From Nesterenkonia halophila (GTDB lineage: Bacteria; Actinomycetota; Actinomycetes; Actinomycetales; Micrococcaceae), in the NCBI RefSeq assembly GCF_009467795.1, contig NZ_WIAX01000001.1, positions 153,770 to 217,769 of the forward strand: 64,000 nt of DNA. The letters run 5' to 3'. Under the pieces are notes generated by a model, which was given only the letters and a program-made list of their open reading frames with translations, did not search any database and was not told where the DNA came from. The number at the start of each line of letters is the position of its first letter. Within the stretch, counting starts at the first letter, position 1. Below, piece by piece: positions 32,756-41,804 of the stretch. A program made the position numbers and the translations under genes.

Positions 32756-33787
32756 TCAGCGGCCGAAGAGGATCTGAGCCTCCTCGTAGCGCTCGGCCGG
32801 GACCTCCTTGAGCCCGTCCAGGGCCTCGGCGAGGTCGACCTTGACGATCTCGGTGCCGCGCAGCGATGCCATGTGACCCCAGGCCTCCTCGTGCACCAGA
32901 TCCAGCGCGCGCATGCCGAAGCGCGTCGCCAGCACCCGGTCGTAGCCGGTGGGGTTGCCGCCGCGCTGGATGTGGCCCAGCGTCGTGCTGCGGGTCTCGA
33001 TGCCGGTGCGCTCCTCGATGCCTCCGGCCAGCCACTGGCCGATGCCGCCCAGCCGGGGCCGGCCGTCGGCCTCGCGGCCCTTGTCGGCGACCGCCTCCTC
33101 GGTGCCCTCCGGGATGAAGCCCTCGGCCACGACGACGAGCGGCGAGCGGCCGCGGGAGTGGACCTGCTCGACCCACTCGGTGACCTGCTCCATGCCGACG
33201 CTCTGCTCCGGGATGAGGATGGCGTGGGCGCCGGCGGCCATCCCCGAGTGCAGGGCGATCCAGCCGACGTGGCGGCCCATGACCTCGGCGACCATGCAGC
33301 GGTGGTGGGACTCGCCGGTGGTGCGCAGCCGGTCCATCGCATCGGTGGCGATGGAGATCGCGGTGTCGAAGCCGAAGGTGTAGTCGGTGGCCTTGAGATC
33401 GTTGTCGATGGTCTTCGGCACCCCGACCACCGGCAGGCCGTCGGCGGCGAGCCGGCGGGCCCCGGCGAGCGTGCCCTCGCCGCCGATGGCGATGACCGCG
33501 TCGATGGCGTGCTCGCGCATGGTCGCGGCGATGTTCTCCGCGCCGCCCTGCGGGTGCCTGTACGGGTGCGTGCGCGAGGTGCCGAGGATCGTGCCGCCGT
33601 CGCGGGAGAGGCCGCGGACGTCCTGGCGCTCCAGCGCCATGTAGTCGCCCTCGATGAGTCCGCGCCAGCCGCCGCGGAACCCGACGAACTCGTCGCCGAA
33701 GCTCTTGATGCCGTGCAGCACGGCGGACCGGATGACGGCATTGAGTCCGGGGCAGTCGCCCCCGGAGGTGAGCAGGCCGATGCGCAT
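32756..33787 (-). CDS. pfkA: 6-phosphofructokinase
   Basis: 343 residues from ATG 33787 (MRIGLLTSGGDCPGLNAVIR); a start four codons earlier is possible. Group-A PfkA: the phosphate-donor loop AIGGEGTLAGARRLA has Gly rather than Asp after GGE, which favours ATP over pyrophosphate; VPKTIDNDL carries the catalytic Asp; EVMGRHVGWIAL and GHIQRGGNPTGYDR form the sugar site. It phosphorylates fructose 6-phosphate in glycolysis. A minus-strand TAGACT (33859-33854) suggests a leader of about 60 nt. Confidence 0.95.
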   Translation of the reverse strand: MRIGLLTSGGDCPGLNAVIRSAVLHGIKSFGDEFVGFRGGWRGLIEGDYMALERQDVRGLSRDGGTILGTSRTHPYRHPQGGAENIAATMREHAIDAVIAIGGEGTLAGARRLAADGLPVVGVPKTIDNDLKATDYTFGFDTAISIATDAMDRLRTTGESHHRCMVAEVMGRHVGWIALHSGMAAGAHAILIPEQSVGMEQVTEWVEQVHSRGRSPLVVVAEGFIPEGTEEAVADKGREADGRPRLGGIGQWLAGGIEERTGIETRSTTLGHIQRGGNPTGYDRVLATRFGMRALDLVHEEAWGHMASLRGTEIVKVDLAEALDGLKEVPAERYEEAQILFGR

Positions 33788-33853
33788 GATGCAGCTCATC
33801 CTTCCTGTGTGTCGCGGGATGGGGAGCCTGACGCCGTCGGCAGGTGCGGATCC

Positions 33854-33859
33854 AGTCTA
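33854..33859 (-). promoter_or_regulatory. -10 element TAGACT for pfkA
   Basis: Minus-strand TAGACT about 67 nt upstream of the pfkA start. Confidence 0.45.
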
Positions 33860-33945
33860 GGCGGTGCTGCTCACAGTTCTCACCGTTCTCGCCGTCGGAC
33901 GCGCATCCGGCGAGGTCTCCGGGCGCCCGGCGGGCCGACGGCGGC

Positions 33946-35151
33946 TCAGGCCGCGCCGAGCAGCTCGCGGATGCGCTCCAGCCCGCGGGCGAGGTCCTCG
34001 TCGCCGAGCGCGTAGGACAGTCGCAGGAAGCCTCCGGGCCCGAAGGCCTCGCCCGGGACGACGGCGACCTTGGCCTGCTCGAGGATGACCTCGGCCAGCT
34101 CCGCGGAGGTCTGCGGCGTGCTGCCGCCGATCTCGCGGCCCAGCGCCCCGCGGACGTCCACGTAGGCGTAGAAGGCGCCCTGCGGAGTGGGACAGGAGAA
34201 TCCGGCGATCGCGTTCAGCCCGTCGACCATCGTCCGACGTCGCCGGTCGAAGGCGGCCTTCATCTCCTCCACGGAGTCCAGCGGGCCGGTGACCGCGGCC
34301 AGCGCGGCCATCTGCGAGACGTTGGCGACGTTCGACGTCGCGTGCGACTGCAGGTTGGAGGCGGCCTTGATGACGTCGGCGGGGCCGACCATCCAGCCGA
34401 CGCGCCAGCCGGTCATCGCGTAGGTCTTGGCCACGCCGTTGAGGATCACCACCTGGTCGGCGAGCTCCTCCACCGAGGCGATCGAGGCGAAGTCGACGTC
34501 GTCGTAGGTCAGGTGCTCGTAGATCTCGTCGGTGACCACCCACAGGCCCTTCTCCGCGGCCCAGCGTCCGATCTCCGCGGTGGCCCGAGGCGACTGCACC
34601 GCGCCGGTGGGGTTCGACGGCGAGACGAAGACCAGCACCTTGGTGCGTGCGGTGACGGCGGCCTCGAGCTGCTCGACGGTGACCTGGTAGCCCTGCTCCG
34701 GGCCGGCGAAGACCTCCACCGGCACGCCGTCGGCGAGCTTGATCGCCTCCGGGTAGGTCGTCCAGTAGGGAGCAGGCACCAGGACCTCGTCGCCGGGGTC
34801 GAGCAGCGTCGCGAAGGTGTTGTACACCGCCTGCTTGCCGCCGTTGGTGATCAGCACGTTCTGCGCCTCGACGGACAGGCCGGAGTCGCGGGTGGTCTTC
34901 TCGGCCACCGCCTCGCGCAGCTCGGGGAGGCCGGCGGCCGGCGAGTAGCGGTGGAAGCGCGGGGTCCGGGCGGCGTCGACGGCGGCCTCGACGATGTAGT
35001 CCGGCGTCGGGAAGTCGGGCTCTCCGGCGCCGAACCCGACCACATCCTCTCCGGCGGCCTTCATGGCCTTGGCCTTGGCGTCGACGGCGAGCGTCGCGGA
35101 CTCGGCGATGGAGCCGATCCGGCGGGAGACGCGGGAGGTCGGTGCGGTCAT
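33946..35151 (-). CDS. aspC: Pyridoxal phosphate-dependent aminotransferase (aspartate type)
   Basis: 401 residues, class I/II fold. [18 protein letters not shown] and [17 protein letters not shown] at the N-terminus, [24 protein letters not shown], and the Schiff-base Lys242 in [16 protein letters not shown]. The C-terminal [13 protein letters not shown] has the arginine that binds the substrate carboxylate. This subgroup of bacterial aspartate aminotransferases lies upstream of secE-nusG in many Micrococcales. Minus-strand TAGGCT at 35271-35266 may be its -10. Confidence 0.9.
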   Translation of the reverse strand: MTAPTSRVSRRIGSIAESATLAVDAKAKAMKAAGEDVVGFGAGEPDFPTPDYIVEAAVDAARTPRFHRYSPAAGLPELREAVAEKTTRDSGLSVEAQNVLITNGGKQAVYNTFATLLDPGDEVLVPAPYWTTYPEAIKLADGVPVEVFAGPEQGYQVTVEQLEAAVTARTKVLVFVSPSNPTGAVQSPRATAEIGRWAAEKGLWVVTDEIYEHLTYDDVDFASIASVEELADQVVILNGVAKTYAMTGWRVGWMVGPADVIKAASNLQSHATSNVANVSQMAALAAVTGPLDSVEEMKAAFDRRRRTMVDGLNAIAGFSCPTPQGAFYAYVDVRGALGREIGGSTPQTSAELAEVILEQAKVAVVPGEAFGPGGFLRLSYALGDEDLARGLERIRELLGAA

Positions 35152-35311
35152 GGAGAGGTTCCTTCCGTGGCCTTCGTGCGGCCTGCTGTCCGGGCCTTCT
35201 TCGGGGTCATGCGGCGGCGTCGTGCAGCGGGGACGTGCGTCGCGGCGCGGCCGCCGACGATGGTCAGCCTAGCGTCGGAGCGCGGCGGACTCGACCGTCG
35301 GCGGGGCTGGT

Positions 35312-35341
35312 TTGCCGAGTTTCGTCGCCGGAGCGTAGACT
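35312..35341 (+). promoter_or_regulatory. Promoter upstream of tRNA-Trp-secE-nusG
   Basis: -35 TTGCCG (35312-35317), 18-bp spacer, -10 TAGACT (35336-35341). Transcript would start near 35348, about 110 nt before tRNA-Trp. The rest of the 35152-35459 gap holds a GGCACGGCCGTGCC palindrome and the divergent aspC promoter. Confidence 0.5.
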
Positions 35342-35459
35342 TGCCCATCGGTATCACGTGGGCTGGCACGGCCGTGCCGTGTTCGAGACCTGATTTGCGC
35401 CGTCTTTGCGCCGGTGAGGTTCGATGCGAGAATGGTCGGTGCGGGTCCGTGGGATCCCT

Positions 35460-35532
35460 AGGGCAGTGGCGCAATTGGTAGCGCAACGGTCTCCAAAACC
35501 GTAGGTTGCAGGTTCGAGTCCTGTCTGCCCTG
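35460..35532 (+). tRNA. tRNA-Trp (CCA)
   Basis: 73 nt: acceptor AGGGCAG with CTGCCCT, D stem GCGC pairing, anticodon stem ACGGT/ACCGT with loop CTCCAAA (anticodon CCA), T loop TTCGAGT, discriminator G. It sits directly before secE, the conserved bacterial arrangement, and is probably co-transcribed with it. Confidence 0.96.
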
Positions 35533-35603
35533 CGCTGAGCGTCGTCGTGACCCGGTCACGGCGATCAGCATCGCACCGAGTTCTTCGACCAGATGGAGCC
35601 CCC

Positions 35604-35900
35604 GTGTCCCAGACGCCGTCCACCGAAGTCCAGGGGTCCTCCCCGGACGGAGGAGGCCCCCGGGGTCCGTTCGGCAGGATGTGGCTGTTCCTCCGCCAGG
35701 TCGTCGACGAGCTCAAGAAGGTGGTCGTCCCCACCCGGCGCGAGCTGACCAACTACACGCTGGTCGTGCTGGTGTTCGTGATCGTGGTGATCCTCATCGT
35801 CACGGGGCTGGACTGGCTGTTCGGCACCGGCGCCGACTGGCTGTTCGGCGGCGGCGACGCCTCCGCCGCGGCGGCCGGGGAGGGCGCAGTCGGCGAGTGA
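35604..35900 (+). CDS. secE: Preprotein translocase subunit SecE
   Basis: 98 residues from GTG 35604, which has GGAG 5 nt upstream. A polar N-terminus precedes the amphipathic helix WLFLRQVVDELKKVVVPTRR and the single membrane helix YTLVVLVFVIVVILIVTGLD, the typical short actinobacterial SecE. It clamps SecY in the inner membrane. The C-terminal 25 residues (Gly/Ala-rich after WLFGTGADWLF) are longer than usual. Confidence 0.93.
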   Translation: MSQTPSTEVQGSSPDGGGPRGPFGRMWLFLRQVVDELKKVVVPTRRELTNYTLVVLVFVIVVILIVTGLDWLFGTGADWLFGGGDASAAAAGEGAVGE

Positions 35901-36019
35901 TCCGCACGGGTCGCCCGTCGGCCGGACGACGGATGACCGCAGTGACATGACGAAGCGGCCGACGGATCCCCTGCAGCGCAGCGGGCCTGAGGCACGCACC
36001 ACGCAGAGCAGGAGACGCA

Positions 36020-36901
36020 GTGTCTGATCAGGAACGTTCGCAGCAGGCCGAGGCTGAGGCCCCGGAGGCCGGCGTCGAGGGGACGACCGAGTTCGCCCCG
36101 GAGGACGCGGCCGACTCCGCCGAGGTCGAGGCCCCTGCCGCGGAGGACGCCGGCGACGAGGCCGACGCCGATCAGCAGGCCGCCGCCTCCGCGCAGGACG
36201 GCGCGCAGGCGGGCGACCAGGCCGACGACTCGGCGGAGGAGCCGGCCGAGGAGGAGAAGACCTGGGAGCAGCGCGCCGAGGAGCTGCGCGGCAAGCTGCG
36301 TCGCCAGCTCGGCGACTGGTACGTCGTGCACACCTACTCCGGCTATGAGAAGCGCGTGAAGTCCAATCTGGAGACGCGCATCCAGACTCAGGACATGGAG
36401 GAGCTGATCTTCGAGATCGACGTCCCCATGGAAGAGGCCGTGGAGATCAAGGGCACCCAGCGCAAGGTCGTCAATCGCGTGCGGATCCCCGGCTACGTGG
36501 TCGTGCGCATGGAGCTCACCGACGCCTCCTGGGGCGTGGTGCGCCACACCCCCGGAGTCACCGGATTCGTCGGCAACGCCTACGATCCGCATCCGCTGAC
36601 CCTCGACGAGGTCTTCGACATGCTCGCCGAGCACCGGCTGGGCCGTCCGGATGCCCCGAAGGCGGCGGAGTCCGGCGCGGGCGAGTCCGGCGGCGGCGCC
36701 GCCCCGGCCGCCCCCGAGGGCGTCACCGTGGACTTCGAGATCGGCGAGTCCGTCACCGTCAACGACGGCCCGTTCGCCACGCTGCCGGCCACGGTCTCCG
36801 AGATCCACCCGGACAGCCGCCAGCTGGTCGTGCTGGTCTCGATCTTCGAGCGCGAGACTCCGGTGACGCTGAACTTCAGCCAGGTGGACAAGGTCTACTG
36901 A
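36020..36901 (+). CDS. nusG: Transcription termination/antitermination protein NusG
   Basis: 293 residues from GTG 36020. Residues 1-85 are an acidic Ala/Glu/Asp extension typical of actinobacterial NusG. The NGN domain follows ([20 protein letters not shown], then [30 protein letters not shown]), and the KOW domain closes it ([20 protein letters not shown]). Here NGN and KOW are joined by a Gly/Ala/Ser linker. NusG binds the RNA polymerase clamp and links it with Rho or ribosomal S10. A 119-bp gap separates it from secE. Confidence 0.96.
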   Translation: MSDQERSQQAEAEAPEAGVEGTTEFAPEDAADSAEVEAPAAEDAGDEADADQQAAASAQDGAQAGDQADDSAEEPAEEEKTWEQRAEELRGKLRRQLGDWYVVHTYSGYEKRVKSNLETRIQTQDMEELIFEIDVPMEEAVEIKGTQRKVVNRVRIPGYVVVRMELTDASWGVVRHTPGVTGFVGNAYDPHPLTLDEVFDMLAEHRLGRPDAPKAAESGAGESGGGAAPAAPEGVTVDFEIGESVTVNDGPFATLPATVSEIHPDSRQLVVLVSIFERETPVTLNFSQVDKVY

Positions 36902-36956
36902 TCCGCCGCCGCGTCGCCGACGCCGGGGACGGACGGACACATCCGAATACAAGCTT

Positions 36957-36989
36957 CGACGACGCCGATGGCTTTGGTCGGCGTCGTCG
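36957..36989 (+). terminator. Hairpin between nusG and rplK
   Basis: Perfect 12-bp stem CGACGACGCCGA / TCGGCGTCGTCG with a 9-nt loop, 56 bp after the nusG stop. No T run. It may end part of the secE-nusG transcript. Confidence 0.6.
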
Positions 36990-37074
36990 TGCGGTCATCA
37001 CGCCAGGGTGGCCACCCCCTCTGCTCACGCTCCTGTGGCAGCAGGGACACCGAACGAACGAAGGACGCTGAGAC

Positions 37075-37506
37075 ATGGCCCCGAAGAAGAAAGTCGCCGG
37101 CCTGATCAAGCTGCAGATCGAGGCGGGTGCCGCCAACCCGGCACCGCCCATCGGTCCCGCGCTGGGTCAGCACGGTGTCAACATCATGGAGTTCTGCAAG
37201 GCTTACAACGCCGCGACTGAGTCGCAGCGCGGCAATGTGATCCCTGTGGAGATCACGGTCTACGAGGACCGCTCCTTCACCTTCATCACCAAGACTCCGC
37301 CGGCCGCTGAGCTGATCAAGAAGGCCGCGGGCGTGAAGAAGGGATCCGGCGAGCCGCACATGCAGAAGGTCGGCTCCGTCAACCTCTCCCAGGTCGAGGA
37401 GATCGCTCAGACCAAGATGGAGGATCTGAACGCGAACGACCTCGAGTCCGCCACGAAGATCGTGGCCGGCACCGCCCGGTCCATGGGCATCACGGTCGAG
37501 AGCTGA
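37075..37506 (+). CDS. rplK: 50S ribosomal protein L11
   Basis: 143 residues. [40 protein letters not shown], and the C-terminal rRNA-binding domain with [20 protein letters not shown] and [10 protein letters not shown]. It binds the 23S GTPase-associated centre with L10 and is needed for the RelA response. Full family length. Followed 81 bp later by rplA. Confidence 0.98.
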   Translation: MAPKKKVAGLIKLQIEAGAANPAPPIGPALGQHGVNIMEFCKAYNAATESQRGNVIPVEITVYEDRSFTFITKTPPAAELIKKAAGVKKGSGEPHMQKVGSVNLSQVEEIAQTKMEDLNANDLESATKIVAGTARSMGITVES

Positions 37507-37587
37507 TCCAGCCTCCGACCGGCGAACAACTGTGGGAAGGATCGCGCGCGGTCCGTCACACCACACCTGCTAAGGAGAACACCGCAG

Positions 37588-38295
37588 ATGGCAAAGCGCA
37601 GCAAAGCATACCGGGCAGCCGCTGAGAAGGTCAGCGAGGACGCCCTCTACACCCCGGTCGAGGCCGTGAAGCTGGCCAAGGAGACCAACCCGTCCAGCAA
37701 GGATGCCACCGTCGAGGTCGCGTTCCGGCTGAGCGTCGACCCGCGGAAGGCCGACCAGATGGTCCGCGGCACGGTGAACCTGCCGCACGGCACCGGCAAG
37801 ACCGCCCGCGTGGTGGTCTTCACCCAGGGTGACAACGCGGCCAAGGCCGAGGAGGCCGGCGCCGACTTCGTGGGCGGCGACGAGCTCATCGCCCAGGTCG
37901 CCGACGGCTGGACCGACTTCGACGCCGCCGTGGCCTCGCCCGACATGATGGGCAAGGTCGGCCGGCTCGGCAAGGTCCTCGGTCCCCGCAACCTGATGCC
38001 GAATCCGAAGACCGGCACGGTGACCCCCGACGTCGCCAAGGCCGTGGGCGACATCAAGGGCGGCAAGATCGACTTCCGCGTCGACAAGCAGGCGAACCTG
38101 CACTTCATCATCGGGCGCACCAGCTTCGACGACCAGCAGCTGGCGGAGAACTACGCCGCCGCGCTGGACGAGGTGCTGCGGCTGAAGCCGTCGTCGTCGA
38201 AGGGCCGCTACATCCAGCGCGCCGCGATGACCACGACCTTCGGCCCGGGCATCCAGGTCGACCCGAATGTCACCAAGGTCGTCGCCGAGGCCTGA
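37588..38295 (+). CDS. rplA: 50S ribosomal protein L1
   Basis: 235 residues, with GGAGAAC upstream. Two-domain L1: [20 protein letters not shown] at the start, [40 protein letters not shown] (L1 signature) and [20 protein letters not shown]. It forms the mobile L1 stalk at the E site and in many bacteria represses its own operon mRNA. A strong hairpin follows. Confidence 0.98.
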   Translation: MAKRSKAYRAAAEKVSEDALYTPVEAVKLAKETNPSSKDATVEVAFRLSVDPRKADQMVRGTVNLPHGTGKTARVVVFTQGDNAAKAEEAGADFVGGDELIAQVADGWTDFDAAVASPDMMGKVGRLGKVLGPRNLMPNPKTGTVTPDVAKAVGDIKGGKIDFRVDKQANLHFIIGRTSFDDQQLAENYAAALDEVLRLKPSSSKGRYIQRAAMTTTFGPGIQVDPNVTKVVAEA

Positions 38296-38331
38296 TCCTC
38301 GCCCGACCCGCCGGCTCCGCCGACGTCCGCA

Positions 38332-38369
38332 CTGAGGCCCGGCTCCCCGACGGGGGAGCCGGGCCTCAG
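38332..38369 (+). terminator. Terminator after rplA
   Basis: 17-bp perfect stem CTGAGGCCCGGCTCCCC and complement (38332-38348 and 38353-38369), 4-nt loop. It separates rplKA from rplJL. Confidence 0.85.
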
Positions 38370-38444
38370 CCGTGTGTGGGGCCGGCGTCGCTCCCGCTCA
38401 GCAGGCTCGCCGACGGCCCGCTCCCGGGGCGATCCGAGGGTGAT

Positions 38445-38473
38445 TTGAGGGTCCGGGGCCGGTCCTGTAGAGT
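38445..38473 (+). promoter_or_regulatory. Promoter of rplJ-rplL
   Basis: -35 TTGAGG (38445-38450), 17-bp spacer, -10 TAGAGT (38468-38473). Good match and ideal spacing. Start near 38480, 280 nt before rplJ. Confidence 0.75.
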
Positions 38474-38479
38474 ATCCAC

Positions 38480-38704
38480 TGACCAAAGACCGCCGGTCGT
38501 TGTCGCCAGGGGAGCCAGTGGCACTGGATCCCCGAGGTCGCTGGGAGTGATCCCGGAGCATGGCGCAACTGTAAAGACCCGTTCGGGCGACCTGCGCAGG
38601 TGCATTCCAGCCATTCCTGACCCGTGGGGGTCGCGCGTCTCCAGGATGTGCCGCGCCCCGGGCGGAGGAGTGAGCCCCGTGCGCCTGCGCGCCGGGGCTT
38701 TTTT
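38480..38704 (+). promoter_or_regulatory. L10 leader with transcription attenuator upstream of rplJ
   Basis: About 225 nt of structured untranslated RNA between the rplJ promoter and an intrinsic terminator. It contains several G/C helices (for example around 38500-38550 and 38585-38640). The place and the downstream terminator match the ribosomal L10 leader family, in which the L10-(L12) complex binds the leader and lowers read-through. The terminator stem AGCCCCG...CGGGGCT (38673-38699) is followed by six Ts (38699-38704). Confidence 0.7.
38673..38704 (+). terminator. Attenuator terminator in the rplJ leader
   Basis: Stem AGCCCCG-GCGC with GCGC-CGGGGCT and a run of six T directly after it. 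It ends 57 nt before rplJ, so it must be passed for rplJL expression. Confidence 0.85.
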
Positions 38705-38761
38705 CGTGCCCTCAGGTTCCTCGGACGACCTTGGCCGGCTCCAGTGATCGGAAGGAGTGCC

Positions 38762-39280
38762 ATGGCGACCCCTGAGAAGGCTGCCGCCGTCGAGGAGCTG
38801 AAGGATCTCTTCTCCTCCTCGAACGCCGCAGTGCTCACGGAATACCGCGGCCTCTCCGTGGACCAGCTGCAGACGCTGCGCCGGTCCGTGCGGGAGAACG
38901 CGCACTACGCCGTGGTGAAGAACACGCTGACCGAGATCGCGGCCGAAGAGACCGGCATCGACTCCTTCAAGGGGCAGATGGCCGGTCCGTCCGCGATCGC
39001 CTTCGTCCACGGCGACCCCGTGGACGTCGCGAAGTCGCTGCGTGACTTTGCCAAGAAGAACCCTCAGCTGATCGTCAAGGGCGGCTACATGGATGGCGCC
39101 ACCCTCGACGCTGAGGACGTCCAGAAGCTCGCGGATCTTGAATCCCGTGAGGTTCTGCTCAGCAAGCTGGCAGGCGCCCTCGTGGGCGTCCAGTCCAAGG
39201 CCGCCTCGCTGTTCGAGGCCCCGCTGTCGAAGGCCGCGCGCACGGTCGAGGCGCTGCGGGCCGACCAGGCCGGCGAGTGA
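38762..39280 (+). CDS. rplJ: 50S ribosomal protein L10
   Basis: 172 residues from ATG 38762 with GGAAGGAG upstream. ATPEKAAAVEELKDLFSSSN, AVLTEYRGLSVDQLQTLRRS, KNTLTEIAAEETGID and GPSAIAFVHGDPV mark the L10 fold. It anchors L12 dimers to the L11 region. Expression is probably feedback-controlled through the leader at 38480-38704. Confidence 0.97.
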   Translation: MATPEKAAAVEELKDLFSSSNAAVLTEYRGLSVDQLQTLRRSVRENAHYAVVKNTLTEIAAEETGIDSFKGQMAGPSAIAFVHGDPVDVAKSLRDFAKKNPQLIVKGGYMDGATLDAEDVQKLADLESREVLLSKLAGALVGVQSKAASLFEAPLSKAARTVEALRADQAGE

Positions 39281-39421
39281 GCTGAGTACGACTGGTCGCA
39301 GGACCCCCGGCGGCGTACCGGGAAGCGACCGCGGCCGTGACCCACGGCTGAGACCACCGAGATCCGCAGGCGTCGGAGCCGTCGAGGCTCGACGCGAATG
39401 AAGACGAGAAGGAGCGCCACC

Positions 39422-39808
39422 ATGGCGAAGCTGAGCAACGAAGAGCTGATCGCGCAGTTCAAGGAGATGACCCTGATCGAGCTCTCCGAGTTCGTGAAGG
39501 AGTTCGAGGAGACCTTCGACGTGTCGGCCGCCGCCCCGGTCGCCGCCGTCGGTGCTGCCCCGGCCGGCGGCGAGGCCGCCGAGGAGGTCGAGGAGCAGAC
39601 CGCGTTCGACGTCATCCTGGACGACGCCGGCGACAAGAAGATCGGCGTCATCAAGGAGGTCCGCGGCCTGACCTCGCTCGGCCTGAAGGAGGCCAAGGAG
39701 CTGGTCGACGGCGCGCCGAAGCCGGTGCTCGAGGGCGTCGACAAGGAGGCCGCCGAGAAGGCGAAGGAGACCCTGGAGGGCGCAGGCGCCTCGATCTCCC
39801 TCAAGTGA
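39422..39808 (+). CDS. rplL: 50S ribosomal protein L7/L12
   Basis: 128 residues, ATG 39422 with GAAGGAG upstream. N-terminal dimerisation helices ([31 protein letters not shown]), an Ala/Gly hinge ([20 protein letters not shown]) and the factor-binding C-terminal domain ([33 protein letters not shown]). Stalk protein that recruits elongation factors. 141 bp separate it from rplJ with no terminator in between. Confidence 0.98.
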   Translation: MAKLSNEELIAQFKEMTLIELSEFVKEFEETFDVSAAAPVAAVGAAPAGGEAAEEVEEQTAFDVILDDAGDKKIGVIKEVRGLTSLGLKEAKELVDGAPKPVLEGVDKEAAEKAKETLEGAGASISLK

Positions 39809-39871
39809 TCACCGCCGTGTGATCCCGGGACGGCGTCCGCGTCGTTCCGCGTAGGCCGGTGACGGCTGATG

Positions 39872-39912
39872 GACGGGCCCCCGCCGGAGCATCTGCTCCG
39901 GCGGGGCCCGTC
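39872..39912. terminator. Bidirectional terminator after rplL
   Basis: 18-bp stem GACGGGCCCC-GCCGGAGC / GCTCCGGCGGGGCCCGTC with one bulged C and a 4-nt loop. It lies between convergent rplL and the SRPBCC gene. Confidence 0.85.
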
Positions 39913-39927
39913 TGCGTCTCGGGGCGT

Positions 39928-40443
39928 TCAGCGGCCGCGCTCGGCCACCCGCGACGCCAGGGCGGCCAACGAGTCGTCGAGGAACTCGGGGCCGAAGGGC
40001 GGCAGCCCGAGCGTCTCGCGCAGCGGCTCCGGGACCGCCGACCAGTCGTAGGTCAGCGTCACCGCGGTGCCGGCCTCGGCGCCGTCGACGGGGGTCAGAT
40101 CATAGCGCCAGGTCCAGCCGCCGGTGTCCAGCCGCCCGGCGTCGTTGTACTGACCGGGCTCCCAGGCGAGGACCCGGTCCTGGAAGAAGGCGATCACCCG
40201 ATTGTCCATCCGGTAGTCGCCGCCGGCGTTCACATGGAACATATGCATGCCGAAGATCTGGCCGACGCCGGTGAGCGGCGCGGCGTCATGCGGCTCGCGC
40301 ACCCAGTCGGTCGGTTCGGTGTGCTGGTGCTCGGCCGGATCGGCCAGCACGGCGAAGACCGCCGCGGGCGGCGCCTCGAGGGTCCTGCTGCGACGCATCC
40401 GAGCGGCCTCGGCGGCCGAAGCGTGCGGGGATCCGGTGGTCAT
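39928..40443 (-). CDS. SRPBCC (START-like) domain protein
   Basis: 171 residues from ATG 40443, which overlaps the previous stop. SRPBCC/polyketide-cyclase fold: RMRRSRTLEAPPAAVFAVLA at the first strand and helix, GGDYRMDNRVIAFFQDRVLA, WTWRYDLTPVDGAEAGTAVT and TYDWSAVPEPLRE, with a C-terminal helix SLAALASRVAE. Such domains bind hydrophobic ligands; no catalytic residue can be named. Translationally coupled to the DUF899 gene upstream, so they probably work together. Confidence 0.8.
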   Translation of the reverse strand: MTTGSPHASAAEAARMRRSRTLEAPPAAVFAVLADPAEHQHTEPTDWVREPHDAAPLTGVGQIFGMHMFHVNAGGDYRMDNRVIAFFQDRVLAWEPGQYNDAGRLDTGGWTWRYDLTPVDGAEAGTAVTLTYDWSAVPEPLRETLGLPPFGPEFLDDSLAALASRVAERGR

Positions 40444-41126
40444 CGGGACTGTCCTCCGTAGGTCGCGGCGAGGGTCTGCGCATCGGGCCATCGGCTGTAG
40501 GTGGGCGACTGCGGCCAGCCCGCGGGGGAGTCCTGCCACTCCTCCTGGCGGCCGTAGGGCAGAGTGTCGATCAGCCCGAAGGTGTGCGACAGCTGCTCCA
40601 GGCCGCGGTCGGTGGTGTGCCAGGTGCGGTAGACGGTGTCGCCGTCGCGCAGGAACACGTTGATCGCGAACTGGCCGCCGGGCGGGGCGCCGACGTCGGC
40701 GCCGAAGCTGCTGCCGGCGGTGGAGTACCAGGGCATCCTGTTGCCGACCTTCTCCCGGTAGGCCAGCGCGGCGTCGATCTCTCCCTGGGTCACCACCACG
40801 AAGCGCGCGTCGTAGGCGGCGAGGAACTCCAGCCGGGTGAACTGGGAGCTGAACCAGGTGCACCCGGGACACTGCCATTCCTCGTCGGGGAACCACATGT
40901 GGTGGTAGGTGATCAGCTGCGCGGCGCCGTCGAAGACCTCGGCCAGCGGAACCGGACCGTCGGGCCCGGTCAACGTGTACGGCGGCATCTCCACCATGGG
41001 CAGCCGGCGGCGCTGCGCGGCGATCGCATCGAGTTCGCGGGTGGCCGCCTTCTCCCGGGCGCGGAGCGTCTCGAGCTCCCGGCGCCAGGTCTTCTCGTCC
41101 ACCGCATGAGGCACGGACGGACTCAT
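40440..41126 (-). CDS. DUF899 thioredoxin-like protein
   Basis: 228 residues from ATG 41126 with GAGGGAG 8 nt upstream; a GTG three codons earlier is possible. DUF899 marks: LITYHHMWFPDEEWQCPGCT, in which WQCPGC provides the CxxC-like cysteines, FSSQFTRLEFLAAYDARFVV and NVFLRDGDTVYRTWHTTDRG. The family has a thioredoxin/peroxiredoxin-like fold of uncertain function. ATGA overlap with the SRPBCC gene indicates a two-gene operon. Confidence 0.85.
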   Translation of the reverse strand: MSPSVPHAVDEKTWRRELETLRAREKAATRELDAIAAQRRRLPMVEMPPYTLTGPDGPVPLAEVFDGAAQLITYHHMWFPDEEWQCPGCTWFSSQFTRLEFLAAYDARFVVVTQGEIDAALAYREKVGNRMPWYSTAGSSFGADVGAPPGGQFAINVFLRDGDTVYRTWHTTDRGLEQLSHTFGLIDTLPYGRQEEWQDSPAGWPQSPTYSRWPDAQTLAATYGGQSR

Positions 41127-41297
41127 CGGTCTCACTCCCTCGGGTCGCCCGGCACGGGTGCGCCGGCGGATCTGCAGAGTAGGCCTCGGCGGCGCGCCGG
41201 AGTCAAGGTTCCGCGGCGAGCACCGGACACGAGGTGCGGCGGAGGAGCGGGACGGTGCGGAGCGGGGTCCTCAGGAGCGCGGCTGTGCGGCGCGCGG

Positions 41298-41804
41298 TCA
41301 GAGCCGCCGACGTCGGCGCGGTCGCAGCCCGGTGACCACGAGCGCCAGCCCGCCGAGCGTGCACAGCCCGAGCGCCATCAGCAGCGGGTCGAACACGACG
41401 CCGAACACCAGGGCGGCGAGGCACCACAGCGCCAGTATCAGGCAGACCGCGCCCAGGAGGAGCTGGCCGATGCGCGGCCCGCCGCCCGAAGACGCGGTAG
41501 ACGAGCCGATCGGAGCCGGCGCCGCGGAGCTCGTCGGCGAGACGGTCCGGCTCGCCGACGCCGCCGCGGGGCTCTGCTGCTCCACGCGCTCGAACCACCG
41601 CGGCTTCCGCTCCGGCTCCTTCCAGGTGAAGTGCTCCTCGCTCTCGGCGCGCAGCGTCTCGGCGAGCAGCGAGTCGACGTCCTCGGGCTCGCGGGGCGGC
41701 GGCGTCGTGGTCCGCGGGTCGCCGGAGCCGCCAGCGCCGCTGGAGCCACTCGAGCTGTCGGAGCCGCCGGAGCCTGTCGTCTCGTGCTGCGGATTCGTCG
41801 TCAT
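41298..41804 (-). CDS. Two-helix membrane protein of the PspC locus
   Basis: 168 residues; start overlaps the stop of the PspC gene (TGATG). The N-terminal 100 residues are Ser/Gly/Pro-rich and disordered. Two hydrophobic helices follow (LLLGAVCLILALWCLAALVF and PLLMALGLCTLGGLALVVTG) and a basic end GLRPRRRRRL. No family recognised. The coupling suggests a part in the envelope-stress module. Confidence 0.7.
   Translation of the reverse strand: MTTNPQHETTGSGGSDSSSGSSGAGGSGDPRTTTPPPREPEDVDSLLAETLRAESEEHFTWKEPERKPRWFERVEQQSPAAASASRTVSPTSSAAPAPIGSSTASSGGGPRIGQLLLGAVCLILALWCLAALVFGVVFDPLLMALGLCTLGGLALVVTGLRPRRRRRL

Noticed and set aside
32756..33787. Pyrophosphate-dependent phosphofructokinase
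   Set aside because: The donor loop reads GGEGT, not GGEDT, which points to ATP as donor.
35152..35459. Small gene in the aspC-tRNA-Trp gap
   Set aside because: Frames here are unconserved and overlap divergent promoters; only regulatory signals are supported.
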